A stretch of 64,000 bases of DNA, from positions 119,910,585-119,974,584 of the forward strand of contig NC_061120.1 in the NCBI RefSeq assembly GCF_002878395.1, written 5' to 3'. Below the pieces are notes generated by a model that did not search any database, was not told where the DNA came from, and saw only the letters and a list, made by a program, of their open reading frames with translations. The stretch comes from Capsicum annuum. Lineage: Eukaryota; Streptophyta; Magnoliopsida; Solanales; Solanaceae. Position numbers and translations under genes: made by a program. Positions 50,176 through 61,085 of the stretch are shown piece by piece; position 1 is the stretch's first letter, and every line of letters begins with the position of its first letter.

Positions 50176-50487
50176 ATAGCTTTTTTTATGCTTCAGTTGT
50201 AAAGCTACTGTTTAGGGGATAAATGTGCAGTTCTGTAGAATTTAACATTCAGTTGTAATCGAATTAAAGCCTTGTCTACGATAAACTACATAAATTCTAT
50301 GGTATATCTTTCACACGGTCTATAAAATATTATGTATTGGTTATATGATTACTTATCAAACACGCTATGTTGGTCTTTTTACCGCCTTATCTCTCCAATC
50401 GATACAAAGAATCATTGTTTCTCGTTCTCATTTCATGTAGTAGTCGACGATAGACTATATGAATCGATGGCCCTTGAGTAGCTTGTA

Positions 50488-50806
50488 GTTTGAAAGAAAA
50501 TAATTAAATTAAAAAAGGGTTTCAAAAATAATTACATGATTTTAGGCTAGTGAAAGAATATAATTAAGTTTAAAAAGATTTGAAGAGATAATAACATGTT
50601 TTGGGGCTAATGAAAGGAAATAATTAAATTAAAGAAGATTTAAATAGATAAATTGCATGTTTTGGGACTAGTTAAGGCAAATAAGTTAATTTTAAAAAGT
50701 TTTAAAACATAATCACATAATTTGGGGTGTTGAAAGAAAAAAATTAAATTAAAAAAGGTTTAAACACATAATCACTTGATTTAGGAGTGGCTAAACAAAT
50801 AATCTA
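50488..50806. repeat. Tandem array, five copies of a ~60-bp AT-rich unit
   Basis: Successive copies begin GAAAGAAAATAATTAAATTA (50488) and recur near 50549, 50608, 50669 and 50731. Each contains a run of A/T, a variant of AATCACATGATTTTGGGGCT, and ends in CTAGTG or close. Copies differ at many positions, so the array is old. It lies between the transposase and the large inverted repeat. Confidence 0.75.
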
Positions 50807-50808
50807 GA

Positions 50809-51770
50809 ACTGTTGGTGACACTTGATAGACTTTCATCGATATTGACCCATGTCAAATCCATGTAAAAAATATACTTGTGCTTTAAGTGTCCATCAACCC
50901 ACTTGGTCTACCATAGACTTACACCTTCATGAATCTTCTGATTATTCGTAGACCACATAGTTCTATGTATGCTTCTATAGACCAACACTTGGATGTTGTT
51001 TAAAAATGAATAAATAAATTAAAAATAAATATAGTGTGGGTTTGTACACATATGAAAGAGTATAAACAAGTCACATAATCATATTAGAGCTTATACAAAT
51101 TAGGGATGGTGAATTAAGGAGTGGATAGATGGGTATTAGTTGAAACAAATAATATCCTAAGAGTAATGCTTGTCCAAGCACAAGTATGTTTTAAGAAAGT
51201 TGATTGTATTTGATGAATACCCATTCCACAGACTCCTTCAATCACCACTCTTCAATCACCACCCCCAAATCAAAAGAGTATGCAGAATGGATAGTGGTTG
51301 AACAATCATCATCCTCAAAACATATTTGTGCTTTGACAACCATTACTCGTAGGATATTGTTTGTTCGACCAATACCCATCTACACACTCCTTAATTCACC
51401 ACCCTTAATTTGTATAAGCTCTAATATGTTTATGTGACTTGTTTACTCTCCTTCATATGTGTACAAACCCATACTACATTTATTATTAATTTATTTATTC
51501 AGTTTTAAACAACATCTAAGTGTTAGTTTATAACAGAGGTCTATGCATAATCAAGAGATGAATCAATGCACTTCTTAAGGCATAAGTCTGCGATAGACCA
51601 ACCGAATTGATGGACCCTCAAAGCACAAGTATATTTTTTACTATAATATTTTTTATTTAACATATTATTGAGGTTCCATCGATTACGAGAGTCTATAGTA
51701 GACTCTGGTATCTCGTTGATGGTTGACATAGGCCATGATCTGTGATAGTCTATTAAGTGTTACCACTAGT
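50809..51770. repeat. Near-palindrome of ~1 kb: arms 50809-51192 and 51317-51770
   Basis: The reverse complement of the left arm matches the right arm from the loop outwards: AAAACATACTTGTGCTT versus AAAACATATTTGTGCTT, then ACTCCTTAATTCACCA, TTTGTATAAGCTCTAATATG, CATATGTGTACAAACCCA and TTTAAACAACATC. Near the outer end AAGCACAAGTATATTTTTTA and AGTCTAT(C/T)AAGTGT are shared. The inner ~215 bp are about 85-90% alike by eye; the outer part has insertions. The loop is 124 nt. A transcript through it could fold into a long hairpin. Confidence 0.85.
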
Positions 51771-51919
51771 TTCAAAAATATAATTTACTATTCCAACGGT
51801 AATAAATGACTACTTCTGTAAACCATCAGTGTTAACACTTTGTTTTTACTTCATATATAAGGTATCCATCCCTCATAATTTTATTTCATTCACTTTGTTT
51901 TATTTTTTAAAATTCTACA

Positions 51920-52464
51920 ATGTCTCGAGCATCTCAAACATCCAATTCTAAAAATACTCTAATTTGTCATTGTGGGAATGAGACTGTCTTGAGGACATCA
52001 CGCACGGATTCAAATTCAGGTCGCAAATTTTATAATTATGCAATTGCGAAGGTGAGCTGTGTGTGTCTTTTTTATAAAGTTAAGTTAATCATTATGTAAT
52101 AATATTTTTTCTACGATAATGGGGCATTCTAATTTTTTAAATGGCTTGATGAGATATTACCTCCAACCAGTCCATCAACATTGAGTCCTGGACCCGAGAC
52201 ATCAAATTTTCATGGCTTGACAAAATTTAATCTACTACAAAGGCTCCAATAATGTGAAGAAATAAAGATTTTATCATGACTTTGTTCAAAGAAGCCGAAG
52301 AACAGAGGGATCACTTTAAAGTATTGCTACATGACATGCAAATAGAGTGGGATCAACTGAAACGAAAATTGAATTTGGCTTAAAAAGGGGAGAATGATCT
52401 AAAAATGATGTTAGGTGCTATAATGCTAGTATTATTTCTTTGGAAAAGTGTAACATGGATGTAG
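51920..52464 (+). pseudogene. GRF-type zinc-finger protein gene, degenerate, two exons
   Basis: Begins MSRASQTSNSKNTLICHCGN, followed by ETVLRTSRTDSNSGRKFYN, matching the CxCG...TS.T..N.GR.F start of GRF zinc fingers. An intron is implied by AAG|GTGAGC at 52051/52052; the expected acceptor CTAG reads CTAC before GATAATGGGG (about 52116). The next piece gives FFKWLDEI, the usual end of the GRF module, then a helical coil (FKEAEEQRDHFKVLLHDMQI, EWDQLKRKLNL) and a hydrophobic tail (MLGAIMLVLFLWKSV) that looks like a C-terminal membrane anchor. Frameshifts, stops and a lost zinc ligand (expected Cys reads Tyr in FYNYA) show decay. Such GRF proteins with membrane tails are common in Solanaceae; their role is unknown to me. 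Confidence 0.65.
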
Positions 52465-52800
52465 TGATATTGAATAAATAATAATGCTGCTATTTTTCTA
52501 TAATGTCAATACTATTTTTGATAGAATCATAGTCGCTCAAACAACACGTTAACTAAAATTCGAGCAGCATGGTAATGATAGACTATGCATGCAGTATACA
52601 AAAGTTAAGTATGTATTCTATGATATCAAGCATACAGTGTACCAACTATGACAACACCCTGCATATTCAAATTTCATGCCACAAATCAGTTTGGTAAAAA
52701 TAGATTCAGTGCACAATCATAACAAATTTCATAAAATAAAAGAATGTTTGTCATATCCTACTACCAGATCCTTCAACCTTCATATTTGTGAAATAAAAAA
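52465..52800. other. Non-coding interval between GRF and DUF1985 genes
   Basis: Convergent 3' ends of the plus-strand GRF gene and the minus-strand DUF1985 gene face each other here. AT-rich, with no ORF of note. Confidence 0.5.
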
Positions 52801-52817
52801 AAATTGTGATATCCTAA

Positions 52818-55183
52818 CTACTCATCATTCAAAAACACATTAACAATATTAGCATTCAAAAGTCTTTTCCCTATGTTCCTCATCAATGCAAATGTTACTA
52901 TTGATTTCATCAACGATATCCATGACCAAATCTTTTTGGTCAGCTTCAGCTCCTTTTTTCTCAATAGCTGCAGTTGCTTCTTCATTCTCACCTTTTTATC
53001 CTTGTTTTTCAATATCTGCAGTAGTTGGTGCTTCTTCTCTTCCTTTCTTCCTCCGCTTCTTCTATTTCTTTACATGCAACAGTTGTTTCTTCCTAAGCTT
53101 CTTCTTTTCCTCCACCTGTTGCTTCTTTCTCAGCTTCTTTTTTTCAGCTTCTTTATCAACTTTTTCTATTTCCTTGCCTTCTTGTTCATCTGTTGCTTCT
53201 TCTTTTATAGCTTCTGTAGCTACTTATTTTCCACTTTCTTCTTGGCTCTTATCTTCTTTCATTTTTTCTTTTTCATTCTTCTTTTCTTCTTTTTTTCCTC
53301 TTCTGCCACAACAGAGGCCAACTCATCCATTTTGCTCATTTTTTCTCCTTTATCAAACCTCTTTGATACACGAAGGTCCACGTGCACTATATCATCATAT
53401 TACAAAGTGTTATGGATATTTAAAGCTGAAAATTCATTAACAACATTAATTATTGAATGAAGTTACCTCGCTCGTGTTGTCGCTCATCCTTTTCCTTTTT
53501 CTTCAGTTTTTTCTCTCTAATAAAGGTAGCAATATCATACAATGCTTCCTCGAGCACAAAAACATGCTTATGAAGATCCCTAGGAAATGAGGTGCCCACA
53601 GCATCTTTGGAGGTGTTGGAGAATCATCAATGTGTACTCCAACGGGGTTACCACCTAAATCTTTGTCATCATCACTGTCCTCCTTTGAAGCAAGGACAGT
53701 CACCCCTTCTAACTCTTTCTTCAAGCCATCAAGAATGTTATTCTTCAAATCGTCCGTATATGGTTGAAACATATTATGTAATCCATCTTCGTCTCATAAA
53801 TAGTAGGGATGATGTACGAGTGCACGTTCTACAAAACATCAATTAACAATTACATAACATTCGATACAACAGTAGTATTATTGCATAGTAAAAAATAAGT
53901 TCATACCTCGGTAATATTTTCTTAATACTTGAATAGGTAGCCTTCAATTATCTTATCACTTTTTGTAGTGTGACATTTGAGGATGCGGGGAATGGGAAAG
54001 GGCTCATCTATTGATTTTCAAACAAATTCTCCAAGATGAGGAAAGGCCTCATAGATCCAAATCTGTAAGCAGTACAACAGTGAAAGAAAGAACTCAGAGT
54101 CTGTGACAGAGTATAAATAAAATGAGAATCTACGATAAACTCACTAAAGGGTTTATGGTAGATACCATGAATGCCTAGGGAAATCTGAATAGAGAATAAG
54201 ATGCCTTCTACTTCTCATCAAATACTTCCCGCTACTTCTTCAGGTCACTTTTCTTCTTTAGATAGTCCATGGCCAGTTGAAATATCTCTTTCCCCCATGG
54301 ATGATTCTCAAAGAAACTCAAATAATCGATTATTCGAATTAGTTTTGTGTCGACAACCTTTGTCAAATCTTTTGCAAGCAACATGGTTTGCAAAAACTAC
54401 AGTAAACAACACTTAAACGTTTGGTCCTCTTTTAGCTTATTCCCTCTGATCAGGTGTAACAAATTGGCCATCGTGATGTTTTTATTTTTCATCACCTTAA
54501 AGAAAATATTGTCCCCCTTTGCTAACACCTTCTTTATTTTTGATTTACTGGGGTATGATAAGCCGTTCAGCCTTGTGATCAAACAAAACTCTTTCAAGCC
54601 AAGACAAGCAGGCTTGTTGTTAATTCAAAACCATATCTTATGACACATGTTATCATTCTTGACACATCGCAACAACAAATAATGAATCAACTGCCCATTA
54701 AACTTGAGATTTTCCGGCATGTTTCTCAGGTGTCCAAAACAGGACCGCTTAAATCTTTTTTTCAGTTCCTAGTCAACAAGAACTTGCTTAAATTCTTGAT
54801 AAGCAGCCATTCTTGATCTGACCCATATCTTTGTTGGAAAAGTTCCGACCTCGTCCATTATCGTTCGAAGGTCATACTGCTCCACAAAAATGCACCTTGA
54901 AAGAGATGGCACGGACAAGGGATTATTATCCCAATCATTACTATTTCTCCTACTTTCCTAGCTCTCTTCACTGTTACCACTAACACTGTGCTTGGAAACA
55001 TCTTCACTAGACTCGACGTAGTCACTTATCTCCTTTAACTCTGAATTTAATTTGGACACTGCCTCTTTAAGTTTTTTCCTTTTTGAGACATTTTCAGCTG
55101 CCTCAGCTTTTCTTTTTCTACTGCTACAGGTAGAATCAGAAGTGGTACCATCTTTGCATTTTGGAAGGATGCTTTTTAGCCAT
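52818..55183 (-). pseudogene. DUF1985-domain protein (Ulp1-family-like of KI MULEs), degenerate
   Basis: Opens at ATG 55183-55181 (MAKKHPSKMQRWYHF, then a shift). A basic, probably nuclear stretch follows (SRKRKAEAAENVSKRKKLKE), then an acidic linker. The DUF1985 region spans about 54880-53930: MDEVGTFPTKIWVRSRMAAY, FNGQLIHYLLLRCVKND, KPACLGLKEFCLITRLNGL, and a C-terminal ENHPWGKEIFQLAMDYLKKK. The end (53340-52818) is Lys/Glu-rich and looks like coiled coil. The cysteine-peptidase (Ulp1) catalytic domain normally found after DUF1985 is not seen, so either it is lost or this is a catalytically empty relative. Stops and frameshifts throughout. The plus-strand ORFs over 52873-53460 are its antisense shadow. 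Confidence 0.65.
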
Positions 55184-56159
55184 TTTTAACACAATGTATA
55201 CCTACAAAACAAATCTCTCATTTTCAATTCATAGACCACAATCTATCAACAGAAATAACTCAATGCTCAAATGAAAAACTCCCCAAAAATTTAAGAAATA
55301 CCCCACCATTAAATAGTTCACTATACAAATATACAACAACTGAACCAAAATCCAACATGCAGTATCAAAACACAACAATTGCTAAAAATCAAACTAGTGC
55401 ACCTAATCAAACTAATTAGCTATTAATCTTTCAATTTTCACTATTTCAACAATCATATTTTAAAAGAATTTCATACGTCTAAAAATTGATTTCAATCTAG
55501 GGCATTCTCATTTCATAGACTACTAGTCTACAGACAGAAATAGGTTATTGTTCAGATCAAAATGCCAAAATAACTCTTCAAATAGTAACTATCCCACCAT
55601 TCAACACTTTCTTGCTAAAAAAATAAGAACTAAACCAAAACTCATAAATAAAAGTTTCAAAATTCAATAACGTGATCGACAAGAAAATCTATCAAAAATG
55701 CCGCATAAAACCTTAACCATTACTTCAAAATCAAACTCATTACCTATAAAATTCTCATTTTTTAACTACTTAATCAACCAAATTCAAAAAAAAATCGACA
55801 TTACTATGAATCGATTAGAAAAGAAACCCGTTTAAATAGATCTAGAAATGATCGAAACTTGATTTTAACTAAACTTATGAAGGAACAATGAGCCTTTAGC
55901 AGTTGAAGAAGAAGATAAAATGAAAATGACATTTTTGGGAGCAAGGTTTCAAAAGCGGGAGTTAGGGGAGAATTGAAGAGGAGAAAGAGGGTTTTTTTTT
56001 TATATTGAAATAAGTGGAGGGTGTTAGGTGTATTATATTAAATTTGTCAAGTTATAAAAATGATGAAATGGTCCCGCGGCCCACGTGTGGGTCATACTTT
56101 TCAAATTTTCCCCACTTTTTACACCCTAACTCTAAAAATTAAATCAAAAAAAATAATTA
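55184..56159 (-). other. Upstream region of the DUF1985 gene and subterminal MULE sequence
   Basis: AT-rich, no ORF. Probably 5' leader, intron remnants and promoter of the minus-strand gene. The GTCTA/TAGAC motif occurs at 55235-55250 and 55517-55535. A GC-rich patch (CCCGCGGCCCACGTGTGGG) lies near 56073. Confidence 0.45.
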
Positions 56160-56214
56160 GTGGGCATTTAGCAAAATAGTTTTGGAAAGTGTTTTCCTTG
56201 CCAATTTTTTCCCA
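56160..56214 (-). repeat. MULE right terminal inverted repeat
   Basis: On the minus strand reads GGGAAAAAATTGGCAAGGAA, then TCCAAAACTATTTTGC, then TGCCCACTAATTA. GGGAAAAATTGGCAAGG-like ends are typical of MULEs. Pairs with 47266-47330. Confidence 0.55.
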
Positions 56215-56949
56215 CAAGTAACCTTGAAGTGGCAAAAACAATTCCACAATAATGTAAGACATTAAGTGACGTGCCTTTTCAGCAAGGGACTCATATGCAC
56301 AGAGTCACCAATATAGAAAAGCCCTGCAAGCACGACGCTGCTCCTATTTTACCACCCCATAAAACTAATACCAATTGAACCCCTACATCTCACCATACCA
56401 AAATAACTCTATCGAGATAACATCATAAAAGAAGAAAAATTTAGTCATTGTCATTGCACTAGACACAACAAATGAATAATCTAAATTGATCATATAATAC
56501 ATTATGGACCTATTGGAATCACCAAATAACTACTTCGGGATCGTGCTGGCCAAATTTGACGTTCCTTAATTCTTTACTAGGATAAAATAAAAATCAAATT
56601 AAAGGCCTACAATTCCAACCACACCAGAAGCCTCTAAATTCATGTCAAACATCCAACAAAGTCATAAATTATCCTTTAGTCCTAGTAAAATCATCAAAAC
56701 TTGAATTCAATCTTGTTAACCCCAAATATTGGCTTAAGTTAAACATACCAAGTTTCAACTTCTAAAATCTAAAAATCTTTCCTGAAATGCATCCAACCAC
56801 TTTGGTTGTTATGACATCTATTACCTAAGTCATAATTAGCTATAACGACTATGAAAGGCATTAAAAATGAAAAGAAGTAAGAAGTACAAAACACCCTTAA
56901 GGGTTGTTATAGGCAATAACTTTCTCTAAAGTTGTAATCTCTTATAGGT
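56215..56949. other. Intergenic sequence without recognised features
   Basis: About 730 bp between the MULE and the viral insertion. No coding signal on either strand. It may be old repeat sequence, but I cannot name it. Confidence 0.45.
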
Positions 56950-57959
56950 GTTTTGATAGAAGATTTAGTTAAGTTATATCATCAATAAATATTTTGAAAG
57001 ATTCTATTTTACTTACTCGAGAAGGTGGTGATATATGAGCTTTTCTAACACCAAAATTTGAAGCGCACGTAATGTTGTGGCACCTTTTGAGAGTTTAATA
57101 TGTTTAAGTGGTATTGACCTAAGTTTTGCAGTTGAAAACTTTACACCTAAATTAGCTGAGGGTCTTGATTAAAAAGAAGTTGCAATAAAATTAAAGCTTG
57201 TTAGAGTTGAGATTGTACTGGAAACAATTAGATTTAATTGTTCTTAGCGCAGCTTGATAGGTATTATCGGAGTGGAGGCAAGTGTCTGGGTATTGAAAAC
57301 CAACAATCACAGTTACTATTCTTCTTAAACTATTGTACAACCTATTTTTTTGTTTTATTTCTACTTGTAGGGAGGTCATTTTATGGACCTGGGCTCGATT
57401 GTCCTTTTTTGACTTAATTTTGTAGACTTATGAGTTTTATTTAATAGGGAATCATAAGTAACTGTACAACTAAAAAGATTTTAACAAAATTTAATAAAAA
57501 AGTACATCTGGTCGATCTTGTCCAAATTGCATATATTATCTGAGTGATATAACTCAGTCAAGAATGGAGATACCTTTGTCCATTTTTTGTATAATTTTAA
57601 AAATGAATCAGGCAATATCTGAGTATTTGGGCAATGATATGCCCACCAATTAATGAACCAATTAGGGATTTGTTAATCAAATATCTTTACACAAATCTTA
57701 ATAAACCATGTATGTTTATGTTTATTATTATTATAATATAGCATCTTGATGAAAGCTTCAATATAGTCCCAATACATAAAATTCCAACTATGGGACACAT
57801 AAATACTATAGATAGATTCTGTTATTTTCTATATATAGGACCTTCATTTGTTAGGGAAGGTCAGAAAAAAATAACAAAATCTATTTATAGTATTTATGCG
57901 TCCCACATTTGGGTCCCTTGTTTACTATTATTGAATAATTTAGAGGTAGATTTACCAAC

Positions 57960-58600
57960 CAATATGAGAATACTCGAACTCTCTTAAGTGGATTTAGATG
58001 TAGGACCTTAGGAGAATTTAGATGGTATAAAGATACCTTTCTAAGAAGGATCATGGATTTATCCGAAAGTAAGTATGAACATTGGAAGGCAAAGTTCATA
58101 GATGGTCTTCCTCCTCTATTTACTGAAAGGGTTAGAAAGGAGCTTAGGGGCTCAGGTTCCTATGGTGAAATAACCTATTCAAAATTTACCTATAGTCAGT
58201 TGATAGCAGTTTGTACTCAGAAAGGTCTTGTACTCAGCAAGGTCTAGCTTTGTGCAATGAGTTAAAAATGGCTAGACAAATTAAGCTTAATAAGCTTAAA
58301 GAAAAATTCCAATTAGGGGATTTTCGTGAACAATTTGGTATAGATAAACCGGTTTCTACTTATCAATAAAAAGGTCAAAGATATTCTAAGTCAGACAGAC
58401 CCTATAGGAAGAAAGAGTCTAGACATAGATCCAAAGAAGAACGTGAGACTCATAAAACCCAGCGTAAGTCCACTAGATTTATGAAAAATAGGTCTAAGGG
58501 CGATCTCAGAAGAATTAAGTGTTATAGAGTGGTAACTTTGGGCATATTGCTCCTAACTGCAAGCTTCAAAAGCTTTAGTCTTTAGGTCTTTCTGAAGACA
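57960..58600 (+). pseudogene. EPRV coat-protein-like region with broken CCHC knuckle
   Basis: An ORF at 58053-58247 carries KFIDGLPPLFTERVRKEL, characteristic of the coat/nucleocapsid region of plant pararetroviruses. After a frame change comes a Lys/Arg-rich stretch. Near 58530 there is a zinc-knuckle remnant (CYRV, then a shift, then NFGHIAPNC). These would have packaged the viral genome. Frameshifts separate the parts. Confidence 0.7.
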
Positions 58601-59339
58601 TTTATGATCAAGTATATGGTTTGCTATACACTTCGGGTTCTGAGTCTGATTATGTTTGTGATTCTGAATTTGAAAATGATATTGAATTACCTGGTTCATC
58701 CACGCAAATAATAAAATAAATACTTATACAGATTGTAATGATGATACTTGCACTTGTGATTAAACATTTTATAAATTACAATCACAGTTTGAAGATTTAG
58801 CTTTGAATGTTTAAACCCTCACTGCTGATAACATTCTTGAGTTATTAAAAGAAGTTTTCGATGAAAAGCTTCATGAAAAAATTATTAATTTTGCTACAAA
58901 AAAATCTACTGATTGCGGCCCTAGTACTTTTAAAACTACTGATAGCATTCATGTTACTCGAAGTATTGATAATGATTATTATATGCCTTATTCTTTAGCT
59001 GAGGTTAATAGATGTATTGCTACAAGTAATTTACCTGAAAAAGATACATCCTTTAATGATTTAAAAATTGAGGTAAAAAAAACTAAAAAAAGAGTTTATA
59101 TCCCTAAACAAAACCAAATGATTTGTGATCACCAAATTACAAAAATTGAGAAAGATACTTCTCACTATGATGTTTCTTTCAGTTCCAAAGAAACAAAAAA
59201 AGGGTCAAAATAGAGGACGATGATATTGTCCAAGATCTTGACATAAAAAATGATTATTTTTTAGGTATGATGTAAATTATTATATCCCATAAATAGTATA
59301 TAAATTTCAGTATTTTAATTGATAATGATTTCTCTATGA
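58601..59339 (+). pseudogene. EPRV linker region between coat and protease, degenerate
   Basis: Acidic stretch (TSGSESDYVCDSEFENDIEL) directly after the zinc knuckle, then lysine-rich sequence (ORF 58983-59213). No enzymatic motif. Stops interrupt it. Confidence 0.5.
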
Positions 59340-60839
59340 CTAGTGTTGCCATGATTGATAGTGGTGCTGATCTTAGTTGCATTCAAGAAGGATTTATTCC
59401 GACTTGATATTTTCATAAGACTACACATATTGTTAAGTCTGCATCTGGTCATTCTCTTGATATTAACTATAAACTTCATAATGCTCATATTTGCCGAAAT
59501 AAGGTCTGCATTCCACACTTCTTTTTTTGGTAAAAAAAATCACTTATATCCTCCAATTATACTTGAAACACCCTTTATAAATGCTATTTATCCTTACACT
59601 CATATTGATGGTAAGGGATTTACTGCTACTTATAAAAACAAAGAGATATCCTACCCTTTTATTACTGATCCAGTAACTAGGGATATAAATGCTTTAATTG
59701 ATATGAAGCAAAAACATGTTAACAATTTACAGCTTGAAATGTTTAGCATGAATATTGGTGATACCATAAAATCTGCTAAGGTACAGGAGAAAATAAAAAT
59801 GATCTCCAAGCAGATGATTGCTGATATATATGCTGATCACCCCAATACTTTTTGGAATCACAAACAACATATTATAACTTTTTCTTATGAAAATAATATT
59901 TATGAGGATAAGATCCCAATGAAATCTAGACCCTATCAAATGAATGCAGAGTTAGTCGAATTCTGCAAAAAGGAGATTGATAATCTCTTACAAAAGGTTC
60001 TGATAAAGTATTCTAAATTACCTTGGTCTTGCACTACATTTTTTATGTATAATGCTACTGAAAAAGAATGAGGTATGCTGAGGTTAGTAATAAATTATAA
60101 GCCTTTTAATAAATATTTAAAATGGATTAGATACCCTATTCAAAATAAAAAGGATTTACTATCCAAATTATTTGATGCTAATATATTTTCTAAATTTGAT
60201 TTAAAATCTGGCTATTGGCAAATTCAAATTTTTAGAGAGCACACTTATAGAACTGTTTTCAATATTTCATTTGATCAATTTAAATGGAATGTGATACCTT
60301 TTGGATTGAAAAATGCTTCTTCTGAATTTCAAAAAATAATGAATGACATTTTTAATCTATATATGGGTTTCATTATTGTTTATATTGATGATATTCTTGA
60401 GTTTTCAAAAACATTACAATTACATTTCAAACATCTTGATATGTTTAAAAAGATTGTGATACAAAATGGTTTGGTGATATTTAAACCAAAAATGAGTTTA
60501 TTCCAGACAAGTATTCGATTTTTAGGTCACAATATTTATTGAGGGAAGATAGTCCCTATTCAGCGTTCTATTGATTTTGCTGAAAAATTTCCTGATGTAA
60601 TCACTGATAAAACTCAACTGCAACAATTCTTATGGAGTTTGAATTATATATCCCCATTTTATGGAAATTTATCAAGAGATTTAGCCCCCTTATATGATAG
60701 GCTAGAAAAGGGCTTTCAAGGTCCCTGGACTGATAGTCATACAAACCTTGTTAAATGCATTAAGCAACGTGTCAAGAAATTATCACCATCCACAAAGTTG
60801 GCCAGTAAATCCAGCAATAATTATTTTACAGATAACTGA
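59340..60839 (+). pseudogene. EPRV protease, reverse transcriptase and truncated RNase H
   Basis: The protease active site DSGA is present (from 59351, MIDSGADLS) in one frame. After a shift near 59525 a second frame runs to 60839, broken by TGA at 60069-60071, TGA at 60540-60542 and TGA at 60837-60839. It holds the RT with FDLKSGYWQIQI and the catalytic YIDD box (60381-60392). RNase H begins but is cut off, so the enzyme is incomplete. Lengths and breaks show a non-functional copy. Confidence 0.8.
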
Positions 60840-61085
60840 ATCCATACGTCTTTGTTTATTCTGGGTAGAAGCCATAGCCTTCCTATTGTAAAATACATTA
60901 ATATACGGTGAGCAAGAACAGATATATACATATATATATATATATCATTTATATGATACTCACTGAATCCATTATTATCTTACCACTTATGTTTCCTACT
61001 GTTTTTATTGAATGAAGTTGTCTCTGTGTGTGTATATATATATATAATACTCAATGAATCCATTATTATCATATATATATATATA
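60840..61085. repeat. TA-rich interval with microsatellites
   Basis: (TA)n tracts at about 60928-60949, 61030-61046 and 61067-61085, with a GTGTGTG run before the second. The words ATACTCA(C/A)TGAATCCATTATTATC occur twice (60956 and 61047), a short direct repeat. Confidence 0.7.

Larger units (their letters stand above)
47266..56214. mobile_element. Mutator-like transposon (MULE) with transposase, GRF and DUF1985 genes
   Basis: About 8.95 kb bounded by related inverted ends (47266-47330 and 56160-56214). Inside lie a MuDR-type transposase pseudogene on plus, a GRF-type zinc-finger gene on plus and a DUF1985 gene on minus. DUF1985 is known from the Ulp1-peptidase genes carried by Kaonashi-type (KI) MULEs, so this arrangement fits that group; no Ulp1 catalytic domain is seen here. 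The middle contains a 60-bp tandem array and a near-palindrome of about 1 kb. I could not find a matching 9-10 bp target duplication, so the exact ends are uncertain. All genes are broken, so the copy is immobile by itself. Confidence 0.6.
56950..60839 (+). mobile_element. Endogenous pararetrovirus fragment (Caulimoviridae)
   Basis: Decayed, 3'-truncated viral insertion reading left to right: possible movement-protein/coat N-terminal remnants (56950-57960, weak), coat-protein-like part with a broken zinc knuckle (57960-58600), an acidic linker, aspartic protease, reverse transcriptase and the start of RNase H. The single run of domains without an integrase, and the wording of the RT, fit a caulimovirid of the solendovirus/petuvirus kind; the genus is inference. 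Many frameshifts and stops mean no functional virus is encoded. Its left boundary is approximate. On the right it ends before a TA-rich tract. Confidence 0.75.

Noticed and set aside
52873..53460. Two long overlapping plus-strand ORFs (195 and 184 codons) rich in Phe, Ser and Leu, looking like membrane proteins
   Set aside because: They are the antisense of the Lys/Glu-rich end of the minus-strand DUF1985 gene; the composition is a mirror effect of GAA/AAG codons.
47256..56224. 9-10 bp target duplication for the MULE
   Set aside because: Bases outside the proposed inverted ends (GCACTTGTAT and AAGTAACCTT region) do not match; the ends may be off or have decayed.
57020..57480. Movement-protein domain of the pararetrovirus
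   Set aside because: Some phrases in changing frames are suggestive, but no firm 30K-type motif could be read, so it is only mentioned as a weak possibility within the viral entry.
60925..61085. TATA-rich tract as a promoter
   Set aside because: Simple TA microsatellites; no downstream gene on either strand supports a promoter call.
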